64,000 nt of DNA from Microvelia longipes (taxonomy: Eukaryota > Arthropoda > Insecta > Hemiptera > Veliidae), in assembly GCA_018340805.1 (NCBI GenBank), contig JACMZG010000008.1, positions 16,957,881 to 17,021,880 on the forward strand, read 5' to 3'. Position numbers and translations under genes: made by a program. Of this stretch, positions 1 through 11,046 are shown piece after piece. Under the pieces are notes generated by a model. That model did not search any database. It worked only from the letters and a program-made list of their open reading frames with translations, and was not told where the DNA came from. How positions within the stretch are numbered: position 1 is the stretch's first letter; every line of letters starts with the position of its first letter.

Positions 1-133
1 AGCCTTCTTTATTTAAGGGTGGGAAATGGTAAATTCAAATAATTTAATATTTTAAAAAGGTTTAACAAATGGAAGACCTTTTATTGTTTAATTGCATTTA
101 CGGCTACTGTAAAGATAACTTATTTTGACTTAC

Positions 134-284
134 CTTCTTCAATAAGTTTTTTAATGTTCTTGAGTTTAATTTGCAAGTTGGCATGTTCAGTTGATATCAA
201 TCTTTCAGCTTCTGATCTTTTACTTAAAATATTCGTAAACATTGAACTTGGCTCTCCTTTTTCTGATCTAGTTTCTCCTTGCAT
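134..284 (-). CDS. Exon of an unrecognised coiled-coil-like protein (partial, runs off left edge)
   Basis: Reading the minus strand, an ATG at 284 preceded by an A-run opens about 50 codons. They are rich in Lys, Glu and Ser and include the stretches MQGETRSEKGEPSSMF and NLQIKLKNIKKLIEE, a heptad-like pattern suggesting a short coiled coil. The frame meets a consensus splice donor GTAAGT (complement of 128-133) directly after the IEE codons, so the exon appears to end at 134 and the intron continues beyond the left edge. The open frame extends upstream to 383, so an upstream start or an acceptor near 330 is also possible. I do not recognise the family. The donor and balanced codon use argue for a real exon; the gene identity is unknown. 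Confidence 0.4.
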
Positions 285-492
285 TTTTTTTTTAAATAAA
301 ACCCAATGAAACTTTAGTCTATAACGTTCTAAAATACGGAAAGTGGGAATGATAAAGCAAATTTTGTCTAGAAATGGTGACATAATTAACTAATTATTAA
401 AACAACACAAGTCTATTTTAAGAATTATACATTTAATTTTGATATGTTCTTAAGTTGGCCAACCTGAAAATTAGTTCTTAAAATAAGGAATA

Positions 493-708
493 TTATTTAT
501 GCATGATGTGATGTGATGGATAAATGTATAGAAAAATGCAGCTATCTTTATTAATTTGGTTCAATTTAAGGTAAAACTTAGTACATTCAGGAATTAATAG
601 TTTTGTTAAAAAATGTAAAATAGATTTATAATTATCAAAGTGATGAAAGGCGACTCTAGATTCTGGATCTACGTATATGAATGTAAGCTTTAGTATTAAA
701 TATGACAA
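493..708 (-). CDS. Possible terminal exon, unknown protein
   Basis: A minus-strand open frame contains YVDPESRVAFHHFDNYKS followed by a helical stretch (SILHFLTKLLIPECTKFYLK) and ends at a stop at 493-495. There is no good Met at its start, but the frame begins just after a TACTAAAG-like acceptor context, so it would fit a last exon of a gene lying to the right. It could equally be a fossil of a transposon protein. I do not recognise a family and see no matching upstream exon nearby. Confidence 0.22.
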   Translation of the reverse strand: MSYLILKLTFIYVDPESRVAFHHFDNYKSILHFLTKLLIPECTKFYLKLNQINKDSCIFLYIYPSHHIMHK

Positions 709-1264
709 TTTTTTAATTATAACTAATTAAAGTCGTTATTTGTAATGTAGATATTCACACCTACACACTAGTTATTCACACCCAAAATTTGGCGCAGAGT
801 TGAACCTACTTAAACCTACTTGTTACCTAGGTTACAGGTTGAAGTAGGGTCAACCCCAAGAGATGATGACTGTTGAAAGGGGGTTCGTTCACACAATATT
901 TTTTACGGTGAAATATGAGTTTCTGAGTTGAACTCCGTGTTCACTGCCGTTCACACGACAACTGCGGGAGGGGGGTTGAACCCCCTAGGAGGTTGAACAC
1001 GGGGTTGAATCCCTGGCAAACCCTGCGTCTGAACTTAGTAATAATTTAACTTATTACTAGACGGGACATTTTAATACATTTTCGCTGGCATTATCAAAGG
1101 CGGCAGGGGCAACCCCCCCCCCATCAATAATACTAAATAAAATTTACGAATGAATTTTTAATCCCATGCAAATTATTATTGAACACCTCGGCAGGGACCG
1201 TGTGAATAAAAGACTATGACCACCTTGTGCTCTTAGTCAGGGGACTTAGATAAGCTAAGCCCCC
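709..1264. other. Non-coding; locally GC-richer stretch with GTTGAAC words
   Basis: No gene is seen. Between about 790 and 1030 the base composition rises and the words GTTGAAC, TTGAACCCC and their complements recur in both orientations, for example around 972-1012, giving short imperfect inverted repeats. This looks like a degraded repeat end rather than coding sequence. A run of nine C lies at 1114-1122. Confidence 0.4.
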
Positions 1265-1945
1265 AAGCATTTACATTTTTCTTATTGTTAATTGCATTCA
1301 GGCGAGCGTAGTGAGCCTCACTATTTACGTTTCCGTCACTATAAATCCCTTAAGGGCAAGCGTAGGGAGCCCCAGAATTTATACTTTCTCCACTATTAAA
1401 TTATTTAGTCGAGCGAAGCAAGCACCAGTAATCACGTTCCACTGTAAAATTAATCACTATTAATCTCTTTAGGGCGAGCTCCAGTATTTACATTTTCGTC
1501 GTTATTAATCTCTTTCAGACGATCATAGCAAGCTCCAGTATTTACGTTTTCGTCATTATTAATTTCTTTAGGACGAGCATAACTAAATCCGGTATTTACG
1601 TTTTCGTCATTATTTATCTCTTTAGGGCGAGCATAACAAGCTCCGGTATTTTTGTTTTCGTCACTATTATTCCCTTTAGTGCTAGCCCTAAAGCGTTGCG
1701 AGCCCCGGTTTTCACATTCCCTCGCTAATAACAACTTTTGGGTGAGCGTAGCAAGCTCCGCTATTTATTTTTTCTCACTATCAACCTTTTTATGGCGAGC
1801 GTAGCGAGCCCTAATATAAACACCTATAATACATCACCAATAATCTCCTTCGGATGACCGTAGCAAACCCATGGATATACAAACTTCTTACTATTAATTT
1901 ATTTTGGGTGAGCTGAACGAGTCCCAGTATTTACATTTATGTTGG
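1265..1945. repeat. Degenerate tandem repeat, about 57-bp unit, GAGCGTAGCGAGC core
   Basis: About ten to eleven diverged units each contain a GGCGAGCGTAGCGAGCC-like core, then CCAGTATTTAC, TTTTCGTCA and CTATTAATCTCTTTA. The best-preserved units lie between 1440 and 1700. Because 57 is a multiple of three, one minus-strand frame (1734-1450) stays open and spells a 19-residue repeat containing EINNDENVNTG; this is a by-product of the period rather than evidence for a protein. The core resembles the GACGAGCGAAGCGAGTCC word of the dispersed repeat seen across the window and the tandem cores at 61001-61390. Confidence 0.75.
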
Positions 1946-2372
1946 TTAAGGATATAATCAACCAACAGTTGTCCCCATTCTCATATTTCTTGTGTCTTAT
2001 AATCGTTTTATTATGTAAATTACTGTAATTTTGTGCTGTTTATTTGACTACTAATATTAGTAATATTAATATTACTGTTTACTGACTATTACTATTAATA
2101 TTACCGATAATCCGTCTCTAGTAATAATATTTCTTTGAACTAGAGTGTGTATATAATCAAAATATAAATAACTGTACACTCATAGTGATTGGTCGAATTT
2201 GGAACAATTTTTCAAGATCTTCTTATTACGCAAACAAGGGTTGTTTTAATTACGGGTTATTTATTTATTTCTTAGTGTTTTACTCCTAGAGTAGCATTGC
2301 TAATGAATTTGTTAGGAAACCTGGTTATTTCACATTTTTTAAGGGTTTACCTTCAGTGGCCGTAAAATGGAT
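1946..2372. other. AT-rich, nothing recognised
   Basis: Short alternating ATTA/TAAT words lie around 2045-2115. No open frame, RNA gene or transposon end is evident. Confidence 0.5.
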
Positions 2373-2567
2373 TTACGGTAGGCCTTGAATCCCAGCTTGA
2401 GTCACTTGAATTTTCATGCGTGATAAAAATTGTCCATACCTACTATATCCTTTAGAAAGACGCAAGTTGGTGAATCCGAACCTGTATGATGCCATGAACT
2501 CGTCAATCATCCCTTTCCAAATGTACAAGGTTTTCGCAAAATTTAGGATCCCCTGCCTATGAAGCAT
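2373..2567 (-). CDS. Short open frame, unknown
   Basis: A 64-codon minus-strand frame with rather protein-like composition contains FAKTLYIWKGMIDEFMASY and FTNLRLSKGYSRYGQFL. There is no clear acceptor, donor or homologous neighbour. It may be an exon remnant or transposon fossil; no family is recognised. Confidence 0.18.
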   Translation of the reverse strand: MLHRQGILNFAKTLYIWKGMIDEFMASYRFGFTNLRLSKGYSRYGQFLSRMKIQVTQAGIQGLP

Positions 2568-2752
2568 TTTTAAAATTTGGGTGATCCTGGAATGTGGTTT
2601 AATGATTAGTCACTTATCTCATTCTTCTTGTAACGTATACCAAGTACTAAAGTTTTCGCGTTACTTTATGTCTCCAAACCACGCGCTACCATTCCAAACT
2701 CTATATTGCAATACGTATTGCGGTAACTAAGACCAGACCATTAACCACCATT

Positions 2753-3584
2753 CAGGGTTTCTTTCAGATGTTCTTTCCGGGGGGGGGGGGGGTTCTCAAA
2801 ACTACGAGTGGTATACAGAGTTAAAAAAAATTAACTTACATTAATTAAGAGGAGGGGGCAAGTTAACATTATAGCCTAATGACAAAAGAGAGGTATATAT
2901 ATTCTCCCTTCAAAATTAAACATAAGTAGTACAATAATAATTTCCAATAACAAAATTGTGATGTAACATTCATGGGTATACAGGGTGAAACATTTCAGAT
3001 GAAATAAGGGGAAAACATGGTCCAAGACTTTTGAAAATGTCCCAAGTAAATAGAGTTTTGTGAGTTCAAATTTACCATTATTAATTAGTAACTATTAACC
3101 AAGTATGGTAATTTTGTTACTACTTTTGGTAATTTTGAAACGTTAATTTATAGGATGCCGTAGTATTGCCTATTTTAGATATTGCATAGAATCCTACGAA
3201 AGTTAATGCTTTATTCCAGTAATTTTTATTAAGCTATTGTTTGACATATATCATAGAGTTTTGTTTAAAACTACAAGAAAGAAATCTTTTAACAAAAATC
3301 TATATATGAATAATGGCATATTAAAAAATTAGTGGGACATTAGTATCTAATTTTTTAGGATTTAATGCGGTTTCTAAAATAGCAATATTACGGTATCCTA
3401 TAACTTAACCTTTTTAAGTTACCTAAGTTAGTTACAAAGTTACCATATTTCGGTAATAGTTACCATAATAATAATAATGCTAAAATTGTAAATTTTGATC
3501 TCAACAATTTTTTTTAACAAGAGTTATTTTTATTATTAAAGGGCTATTTTTTCTGCCTGGTTGTCCTCCTTGAAAGAAACCCTG
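2753..3584. mobile_element. hAT-like non-autonomous fold-back element
   Basis: The element has perfect 14-bp terminal inverted repeats, CAGGGTTTCTTTCA at 2753-2766 and its complement at 3571-3584. It is flanked by near-identical 8-bp direct repeats, CCACCATT (2745-2752) and CCACTATT (3585-3592). CAGGG ends with 8-bp target duplications are characteristic of hAT transposons. Subterminal arms are also inverted: about 3100-3195 pairs with 3358-3455, both containing TATAGGATRCCGTA-type sequence. There is no transposase frame inside. A run of 14 G lies at 2779-2792. Confidence 0.7.
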
Positions 3585-3592
3585 CCACTATT

Positions 3593-4399
3593 GAGTTGCC
3601 TAGTATATTTGGTTTAAAAAATGTTAGACACTCTATTTTGATCTAAGAACGTACACATAGAAAAATCGGCATATTCTCACAATCAATCACTCAAGTGTCA
3701 ATAAATTATTTTCTTTGTGTAAAATTGACCTTTCAGATCTTAACAAGCAATGAGTGTTAATTTATACCATAATCCTAAACATATTATGATATAACTACTT
3801 GATAATCTAGGACACATTAAGTCATATTATAGCTCAATATTTAAATGTAATTTTTAACAATGGGTTTAAAGTAGTTCGTGATATGCTATGAGTTAATTCT
3901 TGAGCTCATATTTGACTTTAATGTAAACAAAACTTACGTACGATACAACCCATTCCTCCACCTCACAGATCTTTTGATCTTGATCTATTATAATAAAGTG
4001 ACAATGTCTCTCCTTTCTTTTTTATTGCGTGATTATCCTTCAGGTTATTATAGGTTAAAAGGTCGTTGTACTGGCGAATAGTTCATTGCTTTTTTTAAAG
4101 ATTAAAATAATAAGTTAGAAGTTGTCACTTGAAATGTAATTGTTAAGTTAGAATTTAGAATCAAGTGTCTGATATGATTAACTCGAGAATGGTAAAGTTG
4201 GACTTAATTTTTCTTTCAATGCCTTCATAAAACAAGGTTGTAGATAAATAAAGAAATACCACTATATGACGGTTGTAATTTTAATATAATTTCGGGTCTT
4301 TTGGTGAATCATAGTTGAATAAATCTTGTTAATATATTTTTTTAATTAAATGTAAACTAAACAAATAATTAAAATTAGAATAGAAATTAATATTTCAGT
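3593..4399. other. AT-rich non-coding stretch
   Basis: No convincing gene is seen. A 67-codon plus-strand frame at 3878-4081 has no splice context or recognisable domain and I do not call it. Confidence 0.45.
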
Positions 4400-4945
4400 A
4401 AATATTAAGGTATGGGGCCCTGGTATGGGGGCCCTGGTATGGGGTACCTCGGAACATTTCTATAACACTAAGAGTTTCACTAAGCTTATTCTTACTACTT
4501 TCGAACTGCTTCAATCGTCTTAATAATTTAAAATCACCACATATGCTGCTGCACGTCTTTGGACCCGCTTCACTTGTCGTAAATATACTTACCGTATTGA
4601 AACAAATATACGTATACCTTTTTATTACATGAAGGGATATCCTTCTACCATATTTCAACACAGTTTAATTATTTTTTACAATTTTTAAAAAAGTATAAAA
4701 ATATTTGATAAAAATTGACCTAATGATGATAATAAGATGAAACTTGGCAAATATGTTAGTCTTATACATAGCCACATGCGTGCCAAATTTCAATCTGATC
4801 GCACCATTTTCCCGCGTTTTATGTGTTTTGAAATTTTTGCAGAAATGTATGTCGTTTCGATCAGTGAGCAGTGGAAAGAATCATATTCGCTAGAGCTAGA
4901 GTATTTTGACAGTGAAGAGCACTTTGAGAATCCGAAAAGATGATA
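4400..4945 (-). repeat. Dispersed repeat R1, copy (minus orientation)
   Basis: This copy begins with the GGGGTACCTCGGAAC boundary and shows the family landmarks in reverse: the CTTCACTTGTCGT degenerate core, then AACTTGGCAAATATGTTAGTC, CACATGCGTGCCAAATTTCA and CGCGTTTTATGT. The same blocks in the same order occur at 40305-40880, 44670-45260, 47555-48400 and 61795-62750. No coding capacity; class unknown. Confidence 0.65.
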
Positions 4946-5049
4946 ATTTCACCATGCTCTAACTATACTGTGCATACAGAGCTGAACTGATGCACACACA
5001 CTTGAATATCCTGCTGATACCATTTGTGACAATGGCACAACCAGAGAAT

Positions 5050-5300
5050 CTAGGAAAAAAGTAGACGGGAAAAAACACAGAAAGAAAAGTACACAGGAAA
5101 AAAAATACAGAAAAATAAGTACACGGAAAAAAGCACGCGGAAAAAATACACGAAAAAAAAAAAAACACTGAAAAAATACACGGAAAAAATACACGGAAAA
5201 AATACACGAAAAAACACGGAAAATATACAGAAAACAAGTAAACGGAAAAAAGTACAACCAAAAAAAAAAGTACACGCAAAAAATATTTTTCTGACAATTG
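5050..5300. repeat. Short-period tandem repeat, (ACACGGAAAAAAT)n-like
   Basis: About 19 imperfect units of 12-14 bp with the pattern ACACGGAAAAAAT. All three minus-strand frames stay open and encode Phe/Cys-rich artefacts. Confidence 0.85.
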
Positions 5301-5400
5301 CAGAGAAAACAATTACGGCGGAAAAATTATTCAAAATAAGCGCATCTTAAACTTGCTAACAATTTACGTTTTATTCACAACCACTGAGAATAAAACGGAT

Positions 5401-5610
5401 GTACTAACTATCTGAGCACGAGCGATGCGAGTCCAATGTATTCGGTATGCGGACCTCCGCGCCAGAATTTATTATTACGATACATCGTAACTTAAGCGAT
5501 TTTTCTAATGCAGATTTCCTTGAGAAAGGGCTAATCCTGTGACAGAATGAAATCCCAGTGACAGCAGTTACAAACTTAAAACGACTTAATAGAAGGGAGT
5601 AAGGCATTTA
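5401..5610 (+). repeat. Possible R1 fragment
   Basis: The text GAGCACGAGCGATGCGAGTCC at 5415-5435 matches the R1 core with one or two changes, and later blocks are diverged. The minus-strand frame across it (5607-5404) is not gene-like. Confidence 0.35.
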
Positions 5611-6453
5611 TGAGGGTTTCGGTTTAGGATGGGCCAAGGAATCATAATTTCCTTTAACGTATAACCTTGTTCTAAGAGTGCTGTACTGGAAAGGAGAAAA
5701 AAATATACATAAACAATATATCTGTATCTAAACGTAATAAATCTAGCAAACAATTAATCCTTAAATCTAGGTATAATCTTAAAATGATTAAAGCTAATAT
5801 TGTTGTTTTAATCTTTACAACATGGATTATCTAAATGTGTTTTACAATGTAATTGTATGTAAGTTCGGTTTTAATCGTTTTATCTTCATAATATAGTTCT
5901 AAATTTGCAAAACAATCCGACCAAATATATTTTATATTTATTTATTTATTGTAGATGTAAATTACTCAACTGGTATAATAAAAATAACAAGGCGAGAAAA
6001 AGCAACATAAAGGTAAAGTTGTTCGACCTGGCTGGGAAGTCAAAATAAAGAAATGTTACTATGCATCATTGGAGTTGTGTTAAATAGCTGAATATTTTAG
6101 ATAAAAATAGGATAGAATTTAAAAATGAAATAGGATTATAATACGTGAATAACTGTCTGATTTTAAATAGGAAAAGAGAGGAAGGCCAACAATGGAAAGG
6201 GTGAAAACTATAAATTGGATAAAGATAATAACCGATAGTAAAAATTAGAAATAAAAAGAAGTTAAAATACTCTTCATATTTCGTTTCAGGTATTAGTTTC
6301 TTAAAAATAGTTAAATAGGTTCTTCAATTGATCGATGATTGATATCGTGGTTCCTAAAAGGTCAGGTAAATTTGAAGGAATAATACGTCGTTAGTATGTC
6401 ATTTCATAGTCTACATTGTGGCAGTTCTTGGTCTCTCGAAAACCAAGTCATTT
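5611..6453. other. AT-rich, nothing recognised
   Basis: No coding frame, transposon end or RNA gene is seen. Confidence 0.5.
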
Positions 6454-6514
6454 AGACTTGCTACAGTACTGTTTAGTGTAGATTAACTACACTAAACTGT
6501 ACTGTAGCAAGTCT
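6454..6514. repeat. Near-perfect 28-bp hairpin at the LINE 3' end
   Basis: Left arm 6454-6481 and right arm 6487-6514 are complementary over 28 bp with one mismatch (ACTGT against ACAGT) around the loop ATTAA. The right arm abuts the end of the RNase H frame of the adjacent LINE, so the hairpin is either that element's terminus or a rearrangement breakpoint. Confidence 0.9.
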
Positions 6515-8960
6515 TCCATTCCAGTTGTCAATAATAGTTTTTACCGAGTTTAGTTTGTTGTTATTTAAAGAATTCCAAACATTTTGCCACTGTCTAATTT
6601 GATTGTGTCTTAAGTTTGCTTTTACGCCTTTTATTATCACCATACAATGTGAAGGTTGTTCTTTAGAAATTGCAGATTTAGCCAATGTATCAGCTGTCTC
6701 GTTCCCCGGGATTCCCGAGTGGCCAGGTACCCAGCCAAACTTAAAATTTAAGTTGTTTGGTCTTATTATTTCCCAGATTTCTAATACAATATTGTTTTTC
6801 ACAATGAACAAGCTTTATAGTTTGTTCATAAAATGAAGTCAACTGGATGAGTCAGTAAGTATAATTAGGTCTTTATTCTTGTTGCATAAATGAGACCTTT
6901 CTTTATAGCATCCGGTTCCTATATTTGTTATCAAGCGGAGTTTATTCCCTTTAAATTGTTTTGTTTGTCCTGAGCTGGCTGTGGATGCGTACCCTGTTCC
7001 ATTTTTGTTTTTAGCTCCGTCGGTATATTTACGTTCAGCGCTCTTGTTGTTTTGTTTGATTTTCATAAGTCCGTTTATAATTTCTAGGTGTTGCCATTTA
7101 AATTTAAATGAATGTAATTGTAGCGATTTTTTCATAATCTATGGAGCTATATTTGTTGAGATGAGAGTGATAAGAGGTTATTGGTGTCCTGGGTCAAATT
7201 TGGATTTCTTTCATAATATCTATTGTATTTTGGTATTTTAATTTTGGTGGTGAGGGAACTGGTATTTTCTATATGCATGTATAAAAACTAGTTGAACTCG
7301 ACATAATTCTCATAATGGTTCATTTGCTTCAAATAGCAGAGATGGTAGGTTAGAGTATAGTATTATACTAAACTCCTTGAAATGAAAAGAAATGTATATT
7401 TATTTAGCAAAGCTACTTACAAAATGACATACATAAAAAATACAAAAATTCAATTTTTTCATTTATAAAACTTAATTTTTTACTAATAGGCTTTCAACAT
7501 TTCTAAATAGAGGTGATCAAATAATAAATTTTTAAATTGTTTTATTACTTTGACATCTTTTATTGTTTTATCTAATTTATTAAATTATTTTATTCATCTA
7601 TAGGGCTTGTTCTGAATGCTCCGGAGCACAGTCTTATTCCTGCGTTCTGTATCTTTACACCTTTGGCTGATCTATACACTATGGCCCCCATAGTCTATTT
7701 TTGGTTTTATAATCTGCCGGTACAGAAGTAGGAGTGTTTTGCGGCCAGCTCCCCACTTCTGGGCCTGGGTTAAGCGCAGTAAGTTTAAGTTTCGTGTGCA
7801 TCTAGTTTTTTTATTGTCGATATGAAGTTTCCACGACAGTTTTTCATTAAGAACAAGGCCAAGATATTTAACTTGTGTAACTACTGGGATTTCCTGTTTT
7901 GACAAAAGCAGTCTGGGTGCCAGTGGTCTTTTTCCTCGAGCAAATACTATGGCTTATGTTTTCGTTAGTGAAAAATACAAACCAGTGTGTCCAGCCCTGG
8001 ACACAATGGTACAGACTGTACAATATTTATACAGTCATGTATCACTACTGTAGCTGATGTTAACTTTTCGCCCTAAACAGCACAGTAAAATCCCCAGAAA
8101 GAAGAGTGTTTCCAAACAACTAGGTATTTCTCGAACGGCGCTGTGCACAGCTTAGAGAAATAGGGTTACCCTTAAGACCGTTCCTTGAGGAACTCCATTT
8201 TCTGGTCGTATAAGTCCTAGTATGTGCCACCCATCCGTACCCTATATGTTCTTTTAAGAAAACTTAGTATAAATTTAGCAATGTTACCTTTTAGTCCAAA
8301 TTAGTAGTAGACGAGAAAGTTAGTGACAATGGTGAATTATGAGTAAAATTAGTTGGACTAAATCCATTGTCAATGTTATTTACAATTAACGACGTTTTGA
8401 AAGCAGGCACTTCTCCCACCATTAGGCTCGTCTTGAGTTGTTTCGTCTTGTAGTTCTTTAATTGATGTCTCCAAGAACGGTCATATGCTTTTTCAAACTC
8501 AAAGAAGACCCCTAAAGTAATTTTCTCTTGTGCAAATCATTGACCATAGGTTTCAAGAGCAACGGGATGGTCCAAGGTGGATTCATTTTTCCTGAATCCT
8601 ATTTGCTTGGACGATGGTAGCTGTTTTGATTATACCTACATCAACCGTGAATTCACCATTTTCAGTAGAAGCTTATCTAATGTATTAGACATAGCGAATA
8701 GTCTGTACGACGCTGCTTAGTTAGGGTCTTTTCTTAGTTTAGGTTTTGGAATAAGAAATAATTGAAATAAGGGTTCTTATTCCAAACACAATTAAAAAGT
8801 TGAAGTTTTTGGTAGAATAATTTAGGAAAGTTCTTAATCATAACGTTGTAAATTTGATCAGGTCTAGCTGAAGTGTTATTCAAAGAATTGATTGCATTTT
8901 CTAGTTCTCAGCAGCTAAAGTTTTGGTTGTAGTCATCTACAACGAAATAATTCTTGCAAA
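6480..8960 (-). pseudogene. Degraded I/R1-type LINE: reverse transcriptase plus RNase H
   Basis: Minus-strand fragments in the right order form one decayed ORF2. Around 8760-8640: LIPKPK, a KDPN block, ASYR, then MSNTLDKLLLKMVNSRL, typical of RT motifs 1-2a. Around 8525-8475: GVFFEFEKAYDRSW, the counterpart of the catalytic LDFxKAFD block. At 7905-7672: VTQVKYLGLVLNEKLSWK followed by IIKPKIDYG, the end of the RT/thumb. At 7060-6840: YTDGAKNKNGTGYA, the first RNase H block. At 6811-6473: FGWVPGHSGIPGNETADTLA, the last RNase H block. Stops and frameshifts separate the pieces, so it is dead. An RNase H after RT points to the I, R1 or LOA groups; the exact clade is uncertain. Confidence 0.88.
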
Positions 8961-10628
8961 CAAAGTTTGAAGCTGGGTTAATCAGGATTAAGTAAATTAT
9001 AAAAAAAAGTTTTTTTTGGTTTACTATCTAGGATTACAAGTTAAAAATGAACCATAATTTAATTTTTTACAACGTGAACAAACTGAATGAAAAAGAAAAT
9101 TTGACCAAAATAAATGAATAAAAATTACATTTTCATAGGAAAACCATTGTATTTAATAATTTTTTTCAGGCAAATTTTCTTTTTCATTCCCAGGGGAGTT
9201 TTTTTCTATTGATATTAGAAGAAAATGGAAGAAGAAACATTTATAGAGCAATTTGCCTTCTTTCTGTTCGACCTCTCATTATTTGTCGGTCAATGGCTGT
9301 TCCAAAGATACAGTTGACATTCTGTTTTCCCGTCTAAAGAAAAATTTGCCAGACTAGAACTCTGCAACTATAATAAACTGAAAGCTATAATTTTGGATAA
9401 TAACTAATAACTTAAGGATAGTTTTCCCTACTATCCCAAGAACCAGGCTCAAAAAATGTGTCTCATTTTGTACGGGTTCAGACCAAATTTAAAAAAAAAG
9501 TATGGGATATACTTTTTTTATTGAATATACTTATTTATATATACTTACTTATTTATATACTTATTTATGGAATATACTTATTATGTGAGGAATTCACATA
9601 ATAAAGAAAAAAATTGTCTGGCTATTTTTTTTAAATGCTAGATTTCTTTGAACATATGGATTCCCAGATGGTATAGTACAAAATCTAAAAAATACATTTC
9701 GTGTTTCTGATTAAATTTTAAGCTGATAGTGTTAATATCGAAATCGGTTAACTACAATAACCGTTATGACGTTTGTAAATTTCTGTACGTACAAAACCGT
9801 CACAACATTGCATGTAGTGATTCGATTTTGACGAATGAACACTCATAGAAACTTGATTAGATACCTCTTACCTATTTGTCCTGTCCTGTTGCCCAAGAAA
9901 ACAGAAATTATTTATGTAAAGAAAACTAACATTTTAACGAATTTTTTAAAGACATTACCAAGCAATCTTGATGACTCAAACCTGAATATAATATTGTATA
10001 TTTGATAGTTAGTTTATCTATTTTAAAATACTAATATTCATGATTAAGTTTATGTCCAAGTTCTACTACAAGTACATAAACGAACAGTAAACGCTTCTGA
10101 AATGTTATCTTTAAAACAATTAAGTAATAATTACTTTTGCATGTTTTTCTTTCATAATAATGTGTTGTTTGTTAATAAGAAATGTCAATTCATATCAACT
10201 GACAACTTCGTGTGATTCATGTTTAATATTTCAACATTGAGGATTTCCCTTCTGAGAGAATACAACTGTTATACCATAATATTTACAGTTTTGGAAATAA
10301 AATTATATCTTAATTCATTTGATACTTATATCCAATATCATCATATTCCGATTATTCATCATCAACCAATTGATAGAAATACATTACAGACTTTCGTTCA
10401 AAATTATTATTTTGTAGTTTTGAAAAAAATACGTATGATGTAGTTCCAACAATGGCTTGGTAAAAGATTATCTGAGTATAATGATATGGGTATCTATTCT
10501 TATAGATTTCTTGTGGCTGCTAAAACATTAAATACTATAACAGGCTATAATGACAACAAAATTATCATATTAGAGTTACTAAAACAATAAACCTTGAGCT
10601 TACAAGAGTCACTAGAGGTAGAGACCAT
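8961..10628. other. AT-rich non-coding stretch
   Basis: No gene is recognised. Near 9520-9600 the phrase ACTTATTTATATATACTTAT recurs in short tandem. A 74-codon plus-strand frame (10219-10443) has ordinary AT-rich composition and no splice signals; not called. Confidence 0.45.
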
Positions 10629-10629
10629 T

Positions 10630-11046
10630 TTTTTGTCTAGGATAATGTTATCCTACTATTTTATAGGATTTAATGACTAGGAAAATGTTATCCTACTATT
10701 TTATAGGTTTTAATGAATAGGATAATGTATTACTATTTTATAGGTTTTAATGAATAGATAATGTTATCCTACTATTTTATAGGATTTAATGACCTTACTA
10801 TTTTATAAATGACTAGGATAATGTTTTCTTACTATTTATAAAATGACTAGGATAATGTTTTCTTACTATTTTATAGAATTTAATGACTAGGATAATGTTA
10901 TCCTACTATTTTATAGGATTTAATGACTAGGATAATGTTATCCTACTATTTTATAGGATTTAATGACTAGGATAATGTTATCCTACTATTTTATAGGATT
11001 TAATGACTAGGATAATGTTATCCTACTATTTTATAGGATTTAATGA
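10630..11046. repeat. Satellite, 40-bp unit
   Basis: Head-to-tail copies of a 40-bp unit, with blocks AATGACTAGGATAATGTTAT, CCTACTATTT and TATAGGATTT. The right half (10876-11046) holds four nearly identical units; the left half is more diverged, with internal deletions. Each unit contains a small inverted repeat (AGGATAATGTTATCCT). Confidence 0.92.

Noticed and set aside
1450..1734. Minus-strand frame with 19-residue EINNDENVNTG repeats
   Set aside because: The 57-bp satellite period is a multiple of three, so an open frame is expected; units outside this segment break the frame and there is no start or splice context.
4949..5334. Three minus-strand frames rich in Phe and Cys
   Set aside because: They translate the ACACGGAAAAAAT-type tandem repeat in three phases.
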